Of a stretch of 64,000 nucleotides of DNA, positions 36,434 to 44,492 are shown in pieces. The first letter of the stretch is position 1; every line of letters begins with the position of its first letter. Both the position numbers and the translations under genes were made by a program. Location: the NCBI RefSeq assembly GCF_024343575.1, contig NZ_RJUA01000002.1:124001-188000 (forward strand), given 5' to 3'. Under the pieces are notes generated by a model. That model had not been told where the DNA came from, did no database searches, and saw only the letters and a list, made by a program, of their open reading frames with translations. The DNA comes from Lacihabitans sp. LS3-19. GTDB lineage: Bacteria > Bacteroidota > Bacteroidia > Cytophagales > Spirosomataceae.

Positions 36434-39031
36434 ATGAAACTATTTTTAAAATTTGTATTATTCCTAATTCTCTCCTCAGCATTTTTGACTAGCCAGGCCC
36501 AGAGAAAAGACAATCCGAATGAAAGGGCGATGTATGAATATAAGATTACAAAAGACCCTAAAACGGGTATAGTTCCCCGAGATGAATTAGAAAAGGCAAG
36601 GGGAATCATGTCTAAAATGATAAAATTGATGGGGGCAGTTCCAAACGTAACTTGGTCTGAAAGGGGGCCTAATAATATTGGCGGAAGAACAAGGGCATTG
36701 ATGTGGGATCCAAATGATGCAACTGCGAAAAAGGTTTGGGCAGGGGGAGCTTCAGGAGGACTTTGGTATAATAATGATATTACAAATGCCAATAGTAGCT
36801 GGATTAAAGTAGATGATTTTTGGGACAATATTGCTATTAGTTGTATTGCTTACGATCCCAACAATACGCAAATAATGTACGTAGGTACTGGAGAACGAGG
36901 CTCTTCCTCAGTGGGAAATACTGGAAATTCGGCCACTGGGGGTGGGGGGATTTGGAAAACTTCAGATGGTGGTACAACTTGGGCTCGGCTTACAAATACA
37001 ATTCCAAATTATGCAGCAAATGCTTCAGGACAAGGATTGGCCTTCAGAGAAATTCAGAAAATTGTAGTTAATAGTTCAGGAGATGTATTCGCAGGCACAT
37101 GGGGAGGACTGTTTAAGTCAATCAACAATGGAACTGGCTGGACTTTGGTTACGGGGAATAATGCTCCAACAGAACCTATCAGTGACCTGGAAATAGGTTT
37201 TGGAGATATTCTTTATGTGGGCGTTGGAGGAATTTATAGCGATGTACCTCCTCAGGTTATTAAAAGCACCTCAAGTGCTGCAAATGATTTTGTGGATATT
37301 ACACCTGCAGGAAGTTTTGCAAATGGACGGGTAGAATTGGCTTTGGCCCCAAGCACCTCAGCAGGCAGTCAACGTGTATATGCTTTGGGGGCTTGGTCTG
37401 ATGGTATTAGGTTTTTTACTCAAAGTTCTGACGCAGGTGGCAATTGGCAAAATATGGCAATCCCACTATATGATGATTTAAATGGTGGTGGAGAAAAGCC
37501 TTTTGTGGGCAACCAAGGAGATTATGATTTAATATTGGGCACACACCTCAACGATCCTGATATTCTATACACTGCAGGCATAACATTTAGCATAAGTAAA
37601 AATGCTGGAGCAAGCTGGCTGCCTAAATTGGGCTACTCTGATATTGGAAACATGATGCATGTTGATAACCATTCATTTGCCGCCAGACCCGGGTTTTCAA
37701 ATGAAGCCGTTTTTGGAAATGATGGAGGAGTTTATTATTCCGCAAATTGGGGAAGTTCACCTTCAAATACTTATCCCACTTTTCAGAAAAGAAATAAAAA
37801 CTACAACGTGACTCAGTTTTTTAGTGTAGACATAAACAGCTATGCCAACAATAGTTCGGTTATAGCCGGTTCCCAAGACAATGGTACACAAACTCTTTCA
37901 TCAGCTTATGGCACAGTAGGTTCGGGATACGAAATAAACTCTGGAGATGGCGGACTCTGTTTTATAGATAAATTGGACTCCAACATTGTTATTAGCAATT
38001 ATACCAATGTGTCGCCGAAGCTTAATTTCCAAGGTATTGGCATTGACAATGCAGTAGAAATGCAGCCACAATTTAGCGATAGAGGACAATTTATCAACCC
38101 TGCTGATTATGATTCGCCAAATCATACTTTATACCATAATTCTTCAGTTACTTCTGAAACTGACACAAAAATATTCAGATATCATATTGCTGGTACTTCG
38201 CCAAATTATACTTACACAACCTCAACGCTCACAATACAAGGTCAGGGAGCTTTAGATATTTCATTTTTAAAACTGGGTAAAACGGCTGGCAATTTATATA
38301 TAGGAACTACCACAGGTGATGTTTTTAAAGTGACTGGTGTAAATACCGCTGGTAACCAGACTCTTACAACTATTACTAAAATAATGGACAAAACCAATAC
38401 CTCAGAAGGAAATGTGTCGTGTATTGATTTTGGCCTGAATGAAAATATGATTGTGGTAACAAAATCAAATTACAATATTGCCTCAGTTTTTCATACCACT
38501 AATGCGGGAGCGAATTGGATCTCGAAAGACGAAACAGGCTATGGTTTACCCAATGTTCCTATACGATATGCTCTAATAAACCCAGTAGACCCGAAACAAG
38601 TACTGCTCGCAACAGAATTGGGTGTTTGGTCTTCATCAGATATTACTGTTTCGAACCCTCAATGGGCACCTACCAACGCCAACCTTGCGAATGTTCGGTG
38701 CGACATGCTTAAATTTAGAGCTAGCGACAATACCTTGGCGGTGGCTACCCATGGTCGTGGAGTTTTTACTACAAAAATTAATCAGTCAGGTTCACCTTGT
38801 CCTACTACTTTGGTACTTATTAGTACTACCAATGATTTGTCAACAGGAGCTACAACTTTTCAAGCTAACGAAACAATAAAAGCTAGTAACATAATTAGTG
38901 GAGATGCCTCAGTGGTAATGAAAGCAGGAAATTCAATTGAATTGGCTCCTAGCCAGACAGGAGGTGGAACTACTTTTGAGGCTAAAGCCGGAACTGTATT
39001 TCATGCCTATATACAAGGCTGTATGGAATAA
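36434..39031 (+). CDS. Secreted sortilin/BNR-repeat protein with GCx-type C-terminus
   Basis: The 865-residue protein has a signal peptide ending LTSQAQ (about residue 23). The body is a VPS10/sortilin-like or BNR beta-propeller: WSERGPNNIGGRTRALMWDPND, then repeated Asp-box-like motifs (GGIWKTSDGGTTWARLTN, GGLFKSINNGTGWTLVTG, FHTTNAGANWISKDE) and VATHGRGVFTT near 770. The last roughly 70 residues (FQANETIKASNIISGDASVVMKAGNSIEL...GTTFEAKAGTVFHAYIQGCME) match a C-terminal module found in three other proteins of the window and end Gly-Cys-x-x. The upstream 21-bp direct repeats suggest control by the adjacent hybrid regulator. Surface attachment is inferred; there is no clear glycosidase motif. 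Confidence 0.87.
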   Translation: MKLFLKFVLFLILSSAFLTSQAQRKDNPNERAMYEYKITKDPKTGIVPRDELEKARGIMSKMIKLMGAVPNVTWSERGPNNIGGRTRALMWDPNDATAKKVWAGGASGGLWYNNDITNANSSWIKVDDFWDNIAISCIAYDPNNTQIMYVGTGERGSSSVGNTGNSATGGGGIWKTSDGGTTWARLTNTIPNYAANASGQGLAFREIQKIVVNSSGDVFAGTWGGLFKSINNGTGWTLVTGNNAPTEPISDLEIGFGDILYVGVGGIYSDVPPQVIKSTSSAANDFVDITPAGSFANGRVELALAPSTSAGSQRVYALGAWSDGIRFFTQSSDAGGNWQNMAIPLYDDLNGGGEKPFVGNQGDYDLILGTHLNDPDILYTAGITFSISKNAGASWLPKLGYSDIGNMMHVDNHSFAARPGFSNEAVFGNDGGVYYSANWGSSPSNTYPTFQKRNKNYNVTQFFSVDINSYANNSSVIAGSQDNGTQTLSSAYGTVGSGYEINSGDGGLCFIDKLDSNIVISNYTNVSPKLNFQGIGIDNAVEMQPQFSDRGQFINPADYDSPNHTLYHNSSVTSETDTKIFRYHIAGTSPNYTYTTSTLTIQGQGALDISFLKLGKTAGNLYIGTTTGDVFKVTGVNTAGNQTLTTITKIMDKTNTSEGNVSCIDFGLNENMIVVTKSNYNIASVFHTTNAGANWISKDETGYGLPNVPIRYALINPVDPKQVLLATELGVWSSSDITVSNPQWAPTNANLANVRCDMLKFRASDNTLAVATHGRGVFTTKINQSGSPCPTTLVLISTTNDLSTGATTFQANETIKASNIISGDASVVMKAGNSIELAPSQTGGGTTFEAKAGTVFHAYIQGCME

Positions 39032-39065
39032 ATAAATTCTAGCTATTATATATTTAAAAGCTCTA

Positions 39066-39464
39066 AAACTCAGACGAGAACTACGTTCGCGATTTGCAGC
39101 TGCCATTCAAATCAAAGCCTCTGAAGTTACCGGAAACTCCGTGGACCAACAGTTTATAGAAAAGCTGATGCAAATCATTGAAGAAAATATCCCAAATGAA
39201 GACTTTACGATAGAGCATTTGGGCAAAGAAATAGGTTTAAGCACTCGCCAACTGAATAGGAAGTTGAAGGCCTTGATAAACCAAACGCCCAATGATTTTA
39301 TAAAAACCATTCGCCTCCAAAGAGCCGCTGAGCTCCTGAAACAAGATGCGGGAAATGTGTCAGACATCGCCTTTAAAACCGGATTTAGCAGCACCGCCTA
39401 TTTTGTGGCGAACTTCAAAAAACAGTATGGCATGCCTCCGGGTGAGTTCAAAAAACAGCTTTAA
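39066..39464 (+). pseudogene. Detached AraC HTH tail, duplicate of the hybrid regulator C-terminus
   Basis: This segment matches bases 35851-36249 of the hybrid regulator at a constant offset of 3215 with no gaps. It encodes the receiver-HTH linker (LRRELRSRFAAAIQIKASEV) and the whole AraC HTH. No ATG precedes it; the frame is closed by a TAA at 39033, and the only ordinary start is GTG at 39141 (107 residues). That part differs from the regulator at five residues only (M-I, S-N, S-T, K-Q, Y-F), while about eighteen differences are synonymous, so it evolved under selection as coding DNA. It is either a relic of a second regulator or a stand-alone HTH protein. The frame is intact, so loss of function is not proven. 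Confidence 0.7.
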
Positions 39465-39483
39465 AACTATCAGATAGCAACTA

Positions 39484-39520
39484 TGTCTGTATTTTGATGC
39501 GATTTGTCTGAAAACTGATA
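39484..39520. promoter_or_regulatory. Direct-repeat operator 2 after the duplicated tail
   Basis: Half-sites TGTCTG-N4-TTGATG (39484-39499) and TGTCTG-N4-CTGATA (39505-39520) again have a 21-base period. They lie exactly 3215 bases from operator 1, while the 19 bases between stop codon and operator have diverged. Both half-sites carry T where operator 1 carries C. Confidence 0.72.
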
Positions 39521-39575
39521 CTCCACCGTTTGTTTGTTTATGAATTTTGTTCTGAAATTAAAATCAGGTCAACTC

Positions 39576-41087
39576 ATGAAAACATTTTTACTCTCCCTTG
39601 TCTTCCTATTGTTTTTAGACTTCTCATGCTTTGCATTGGGTAGTACTTGTGAAATTCCAAACTGTGTTGAAGGTTGTGACGAAGGTGCCTTTAACCCTAA
39701 CGCACGGGTCGCTTTCAGCAAAAATAATAAGCAAAAATATAATCCGGATGTATTGAATCTTACTCCAAAGTCAAAACAACTTTATCTACCCGGTGATGAA
39801 GACCAGTTTCTAAAAACTGCCACGACTCCCATATCAATTGAGAAAGCGGAATTTGAACAGATAGCAGCTGTAAGAAAAAGCTGGCTCTTGTTTTATGACC
39901 CTCTCCGTACTTTTTCAATGGATATAGGAACAGTGGACTATGCTAACCCACAGATATGGAATCTGCCCGGAAATCTCTTAAATTATTCAACCTATGCACA
40001 TGAAGATTTTGTTCCCATGGCGGAGGTTCCAGAAGAACTCCAGTTTCCTGAGGCAAACATCATCGCTAAATCTTATTATCGTGATGCCGAGCAAAATTTA
40101 ATTGAAGTTTATAACCACTTCTACCTCGACGACACAGAGATTATAAACATTGGTGTTAGTTATTATTATTATTTAGAAGGAGATGAAAATAGTTTTGATG
40201 CAGATAATTATAAGTTTACGGATGTCCCTATGAGTTTGGGAGATAGCTATTCGTTTACTGAAATGTATAAAAACCCGGTTACTAATAAATACTTAGACAG
40301 CTTGGTTCATACCAAAACGGTAGATGCTTTTGGGGTGATTAATACGCCAACTGGTCAATATGAATGTTTAAGGTTTACAATTTCTACAGATAAATACTCC
40401 AGAGTCGATGAAGTTTCTCCATTTACGTTTAGTGCAACTACCAATTTAGTGGGTTTTGTAACCGAAGAAGGCTTTATGTTTACAGCCAATAAATCAGCTG
40501 CCAGCGGTACTGCTACCATGAGCAATATTCAAATTAGATATACCGTTCCCACAGCCCTCTTTGATGAAGGAAATGATATTATCCAAATCAATAATGACGG
40601 AACTGGAGTGAGCATAAATAATTACGGTGCCGGAGCACATTCATCGGCAGTCCTAGATGTAGAAAGTGATAGTTTAGGCATTTTGATTCCGAGAATTTTA
40701 GAAGCCAACCGACCAGCAAATGCTACAGAAGGCCTTTTGATTTATCAAACCGACAATTCACCAGGCTTTTATTATTACGACGGTGCCGCTTGGCAAAGAT
40801 TGGATAATACAGGCGGCGGAGCTTCTGCCCGAGTGGCTGTAAAACCTTCTCAAAATATAAACATTAAGAAGAACGCAGGTATCTCAAAACTTACAAAGGG
40901 AAAATCTTTCATTTCTTTTCCAGATGGAAAAACCTTAGACCCTGAGCAATACATCGTAAACCTTCAGGCCGAAGGTGAAAATAATGGCTTGTATATCAGC
41001 AAAAAAACGGAGTCCGGTTTTGAGGTGAAAGAGCAAGGCAGGAGCAATTCAAATATAAAATTCAGCTGGACGATAATTGAGTTATAA
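39576..41087 (+). CDS. Secreted protein of unknown function with tail-fibre-like segment
   Basis: I start at 39576, where MKTFLLSLVFLLFLDFSCFA is a signal peptide; an ATG at 39540 would add twelve residues before it. The mature N-terminus has a Cys-rich start (STCEIPNCVEGCDEGAF). Around residues 350-420 lies a segment common in Bacteroidota surface proteins (HSSAVLDVESDSLGILIPRI...EGLLIYQTDNSPGFYYYDGAAWQRL), usually found upstream of tail-fibre/chaperone-type ends. I do not recognise the central domain (about 60-340). It lies 56 bases downstream of operator 2 and 27 bases upstream of the next secreted protein, with which it probably forms one unit. Confidence 0.82.
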   Translation: MKTFLLSLVFLLFLDFSCFALGSTCEIPNCVEGCDEGAFNPNARVAFSKNNKQKYNPDVLNLTPKSKQLYLPGDEDQFLKTATTPISIEKAEFEQIAAVRKSWLLFYDPLRTFSMDIGTVDYANPQIWNLPGNLLNYSTYAHEDFVPMAEVPEELQFPEANIIAKSYYRDAEQNLIEVYNHFYLDDTEIINIGVSYYYYLEGDENSFDADNYKFTDVPMSLGDSYSFTEMYKNPVTNKYLDSLVHTKTVDAFGVINTPTGQYECLRFTISTDKYSRVDEVSPFTFSATTNLVGFVTEEGFMFTANKSAASGTATMSNIQIRYTVPTALFDEGNDIIQINNDGTGVSINNYGAGAHSSAVLDVESDSLGILIPRILEANRPANATEGLLIYQTDNSPGFYYYDGAAWQRLDNTGGGASARVAVKPSQNINIKKNAGISKLTKGKSFISFPDGKTLDPEQYIVNLQAEGENNGLYISKKTESGFEVKEQGRSNSNIKFSWTIIEL

Positions 41088-41114
41088 AAATTTAATTACT
41101 TAAAACATATTAAA

Positions 41115-41726
41115 ATGAAAAGAATATATTTTATCTTATTTTTTGCATTTGTAGAAATTAGTTCGTTTGCTCAAAATACCTCCTATTTTGGAACTTATGC
41201 AGGCCCTATAGGTCCAAACAAAGACAATCTTCAAAGAGCTGGGGCTCTTGGGGTTAACGCAAAAGTATCTGTTGATGATGCATTAGTGCTAGGAGATACC
41301 ACCCTGGTGAAAGTGGGCATTGGCCTTTCAAATCCCCAATACCGCTTGGATGTCAAAGGGGTATTTAACATGCGTGTGGCTTACAATGCTCCGAGCATGA
41401 AAATCAATGACCGAAACTTCTTGGAATTAGACAATCAAGGCCAATTTGTACTCAATGAATTCAAAATTAAATACGCAAATGAAGGCCTTTGGTCTGACAA
41501 GGTTTTTGAAAAGAATTACACATTGATGCCTTTAACAGAAGTATCTGATTTCATTGATATGAACCAACATTTGCCCAATGTTCCTTCAGCCAAAGAGGTG
41601 GTAAAAGAAGGGGTATCAATGAATGATATGGTCTCAAAACTATTAGAGAAAATAGAAGAATTGACACTTTACACGATTCAGCAGCAAAAAGAAATTGATG
41701 CATTGAAAAGTTCGATTCAGAAATAG
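41115..41726 (+). CDS. Secreted tail-fibre/chaperone-like C-terminal domain protein
   Basis: The 203-residue protein has a signal peptide (MKRIYFILFFAFVEISSFAQ). Nearly all the rest is the same domain that ends the 10000-11676 protein: VKVGIGLSNPQYRLDVKGVFNMRVAYNAPSMKINDR, WSDKVFEKNY, LPNVPSAKEVVKEGVSMNDMVSKLLEKIEELTLYTIQQQKEIDAL, with a C-terminal coiled coil. Here it is almost stand-alone, preceded only by about 60 residues. It may assist folding or trimerisation of the preceding gene's product, which lacks this end; that is inference. Confidence 0.83.
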   Translation: MKRIYFILFFAFVEISSFAQNTSYFGTYAGPIGPNKDNLQRAGALGVNAKVSVDDALVLGDTTLVKVGIGLSNPQYRLDVKGVFNMRVAYNAPSMKINDRNFLELDNQGQFVLNEFKIKYANEGLWSDKVFEKNYTLMPLTEVSDFIDMNQHLPNVPSAKEVVKEGVSMNDMVSKLLEKIEELTLYTIQQQKEIDALKSSIQK

Positions 41727-42152
41727 AAATAGCTATGTTTTATCACTTAGCCATATGAAAACAAAAGTACCAAATACTGAAAATGCAATCGTACTATTAA
41801 AGGTCAATTCCAATTATACCGTACTCCCCAAAAGTGATGGCTTTAGGAAATATCTTCTTGTCACATACCTTGGCATAAGCAGTTTTTAAGTCAGTGTATA
41901 TCTTTTATAAGGCTCTTTCGCAAATACTATGTGAATTTGAATTTACTAAAATTATTCGAAACCTATTTTTTAAAGGTGCGAAACCTATAAATACCCAAAA
42001 GCCGAAGGATGAAAGAAGATTTGCTAAACCTATCAGAAAACTGCAAATTTTTGAAAAAACGCAATGTGAAAATGTAAGCAAAAACCAAAGGTTTTCAAGC
42101 TTTAGACTAATACAAGCAAGGCTTTTTTTTAATTTAAACCAAATATACTCTC
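41727..42152. other. 426-base stretch without a convincing gene; three direct repeats
   Basis: The only small plus-strand frame with a plausible start is 41755-41889 (44 codons), with no recognised similarity or clear ribosome-binding context. Direct repeats CGAAACCTAT at 41957-41966 and 41979-41988, and CTAAACCTAT at 42024-42033, are spaced 22 and 45 bases. They may be regulator sites for the lipoprotein-lnt unit. Confidence 0.45.
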
Positions 42153-42527
42153 ATGAAAACCAAATTATTATTTCTATTTCTTTTAAGTTTTTTCCTTTTT
42201 TCATGTGAAAAAGATGAAACCACCGACTACCGAGCTTTAGCAGCTGGCGAATGGGAGGGGACTTTTAAAGGTGACGATATGGGCACTTGGACCATGAACA
42301 TCAAATCAGATGGATCACTCACTGGAGGTTTGTTGTCGACCAATGTGCCGGGCATAACTTTTCCGGGGAAGGGTACTGTAAGCGTTGATGGTGATATCTT
42401 AGCTGACATTCAAGTGACAAGTACTACCTCATCTATGACCGGAAAAATTGATGGAAACAACATGAGCGGCACTTGGTCAAACGCAATTTATGGGATTGGT
42501 GGTACTTGGTCAGGTAGCAAAAAGTAA
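42153..42527 (+). CDS. Small lipoprotein, lipocalin-like beta-barrel
   Basis: The 124-residue protein has a lipobox (FLFSC, Cys18). The mature part is a series of short beta strands with Gly turns (GEWEGTFKGDDMGTWTMNIKSDGSLTGG, MTGKIDGNNMSGTWSNAIYGIGGTWSGSKK), the pattern of small lipocalin-like or avidin-like barrels. Function unknown. Its stop (TAA) is immediately followed by the ATG of lnt with no gap, so the two are probably translationally coupled. A lipoprotein next to a lipoprotein acyltransferase may be coincidental. Confidence 0.8.
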   Translation: MKTKLLFLFLLSFFLFSCEKDETTDYRALAAGEWEGTFKGDDMGTWTMNIKSDGSLTGGLLSTNVPGITFPGKGTVSVDGDILADIQVTSTTSSMTGKIDGNNMSGTWSNAIYGIGGTWSGSKK

Positions 42528-44063
42528 ATGGGAGCTATCTATAAATTAAAATATGCATTTATTTCGGGAGTTCTTTTAGGGTTCTCTTACCCTCTAGTAG
42601 AAGGAATTCCAAACGGCATCTTAGCATGGTTTGCCTTCGTGCCTTTTCTTTTAGACCAAAGGCAGCAAAAGACTTTTAAGAGCTTTTTTCTTGAATCCGC
42701 CGTTTTTGTTTTATCTTTTCTTTTTGTAGATGTCTGGTGGGTAGGCTATTATAAATTTCACTATATGCTAATTGGGGTATTGGACATAGCCCCTTTTTAT
42801 CTTTTACCGTTATTTCTTTATTTCTTTTTTAAAAATAAATTGGGCTGGCACAAAGCCCTTCTGACGCTTCCATTTCTTTGGGCCGCCAATGATTGGTTCA
42901 TTCATTTGCTACCCCACAGCATGCAGGTATACCTTTTGCCATATACCCAAGCCAATAACATTTGGGTGGTGCAGTTTACAGACCTAACTGGCATGTATGG
43001 CATTAGTTTTTGGCTTATCATGATGAATATACTTATTGCATTGGCCATTGACAAAAAGTCAAAATTGGCATACATTAAACCTGCTTTATGGCTTCTATTA
43101 CCGTTGGTCTATAGTTTTTGGTGTATGAAAATCCACCCAAAAGGAATAACTGGATTAGGGAATTTAAAGAGTAAAGTCTCCATTATACAAACCAATCAAG
43201 ATAGCTATGCCATTCATGATTCTAAGCACAGCCAAAAGCTTTTCGATGAAATCTTTAGCCTTTCTGATTCGGCCGTAAGTAAAGACCAACCTGACTTACT
43301 GGTTTTGCCTGAGGGTACTATTCCTTTTGACTTAATGCATAACCAAAATATGCTTTCTTACACGAGACAAGCTATAAATGCCTGGCAAACCTCTGTGGCA
43401 GTGGGTTTTGTAGAGTATCCAGATACTTCAAATCGCCAGTTTTTTAAAAACAATGTCATTGTTTTTACGCCACAATTGGCCGGATATTGGGATTCTCTGC
43501 AAATAAAACCTGAAGACGTGAAGGTATATCAAAAAGAACATGGCGTACCTTTTTCAGAACTAATGCCCTATTTTGAAAAAAGCATTACCCCGGCAGGTAG
43601 AGCCATGATTCGCGGACATGAACCCTATGTTTTTCGATATCAAAACTTCGATGATCAAATGTTTAATGTTGCTCTTACCATCTGCTGGGAACAACTTTTT
43701 CCTGAAAAAATGGCAAGCTTGGTGGATAATGGAGCTCAGTTTGTTGCTTTGATGAACAACGACGCCTGGTTTGGCAAAACTCAGGGTGCTTACCAATTAC
43801 AAAGCATTACTCGCCTCAGAGCCATAGAAAACCGAAGAAGCATAGTGAGGAGCTCCAATGGTGGTATTTCTTGTTTTATAGATCCCTTTGGGGAAGTTTA
43901 TAGTAAACTTCCGTGGTACACTTCAACTTTAGGTACTGAGGAAGTGTTGATGGTCACCAAGAAAAGCTTTTTTACTAAGTACCCTGAATGGTTTCCGAAG
44001 TTTTGCTTAGCCATATTAATTTTAATATTAGGAGTGGGTTTAATTAAAAGAAGAAATATATAG
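42528..44063 (+). CDS. lnt: Apolipoprotein N-acyltransferase
   Basis: The 511-residue protein has about six N-terminal membrane helices (to about residue 205), a carbon-nitrogen hydrolase domain, and one C-terminal helix (FCLAILILILGVGLI). The catalytic triad is visible: Glu262 in LPEGT, Lys near 334 in QKEHGVPFSE, and Cys386 in TICWE, close to the E. coli positions 267, 335 and 387. It transfers an acyl chain from phospholipid to the N-terminal Cys of lipoproteins on the periplasmic face of the inner membrane, the last step of lipoprotein maturation. A terminator follows. Confidence 0.95.
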   Translation: MGAIYKLKYAFISGVLLGFSYPLVEGIPNGILAWFAFVPFLLDQRQQKTFKSFFLESAVFVLSFLFVDVWWVGYYKFHYMLIGVLDIAPFYLLPLFLYFFFKNKLGWHKALLTLPFLWAANDWFIHLLPHSMQVYLLPYTQANNIWVVQFTDLTGMYGISFWLIMMNILIALAIDKKSKLAYIKPALWLLLPLVYSFWCMKIHPKGITGLGNLKSKVSIIQTNQDSYAIHDSKHSQKLFDEIFSLSDSAVSKDQPDLLVLPEGTIPFDLMHNQNMLSYTRQAINAWQTSVAVGFVEYPDTSNRQFFKNNVIVFTPQLAGYWDSLQIKPEDVKVYQKEHGVPFSELMPYFEKSITPAGRAMIRGHEPYVFRYQNFDDQMFNVALTICWEQLFPEKMASLVDNGAQFVALMNNDAWFGKTQGAYQLQSITRLRAIENRRSIVRSSNGGISCFIDPFGEVYSKLPWYTSTLGTEEVLMVTKKSFFTKYPEWFPKFCLAILILILGVGLIKRRNI

Positions 44064-44125
44064 ACTAGGAAATTACACTCCTTATTCTATATTTTTTTTG
44101 ATTAGAATTGTTAGTATCGGATAAA

Positions 44126-44161
44126 AAAAAGAGGCTAAAAATATACATTTAGCCTCTTTTT
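44126..44161. terminator. Bidirectional terminator between lnt and rhodanese gene
   Basis: AAAAAGAGGCTAAA pairs perfectly with TTTAGCCTCTTTTT around an 8-base loop. Poly-A on one side and poly-T on the other serve both convergent genes. Confidence 0.9.
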
Positions 44162-44177
44162 GCTGGGGATTAAGCAG

Positions 44178-44480
44178 TTACGATCTATAAGCCATAATTC
44201 CACCCAACACATTGTGTACTTTTTCAAACCCTTCAGCAAGCAAATATTGCTTAGCTCTTTCACTTCTTGCGCCGCTTCTACAATGCACATATATGTCTTG
44301 TCCTTTCATAGTTTCTAGTTGGTCTAAACTGTCAGGTAGATCACCCAAAGGAATCAAAATCCCACCAATATTGTCTTCCTCATATTCGTCAGGATTACGA
44401 ACATCGATAAGGTTAAATTTTTCACCGCTCTCAATCATTTCTTTTAGTTGAGCTACTGTAATATCAAAATTCTCGTTCAT
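44178..44480 (-). CDS. Rhodanese-like domain protein
   Basis: This 100-residue single-domain rhodanese has FNLIDVRNPDEYEEDNIGG, the family's DVR motif, and the active-site loop VHCRSGARS with catalytic Cys67. The domain transfers sulfane sulfur in the cytosol; the acceptor is unknown. It lies 12 bases downstream of the PASTA gene on the same strand and is probably co-transcribed. Confidence 0.93.
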   Translation of the reverse strand: MNENFDITVAQLKEMIESGEKFNLIDVRNPDEYEEDNIGGILIPLGDLPDSLDQLETMKGQDIYVHCRSGARSERAKQYLLAEGFEKVHNVLGGIMAYRS

Positions 44481-44492
44481 GTTTTTATTAGT

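Noticed and set aside
36325-36828. A 167-codon minus-strand frame over the operator and start of the sortilin-like gene.
   Set aside because: It is antisense to a protein with a clear signal peptide and Asp-box repeats, and its own sequence lacks domain features.
41755-41889. A 44-codon frame starting with ATG.
   Set aside because: No recognised similarity, no clear upstream signal and an AT-rich setting; listed only as content of the gene-free stretch.
41894-42208. A 104-codon plus-strand frame between the tail-fibre-like gene and the small lipoprotein.
   Set aside because: It overlaps the well-supported lipoprotein start in another frame, has biased basic/aromatic composition and shows no recognisable motif.
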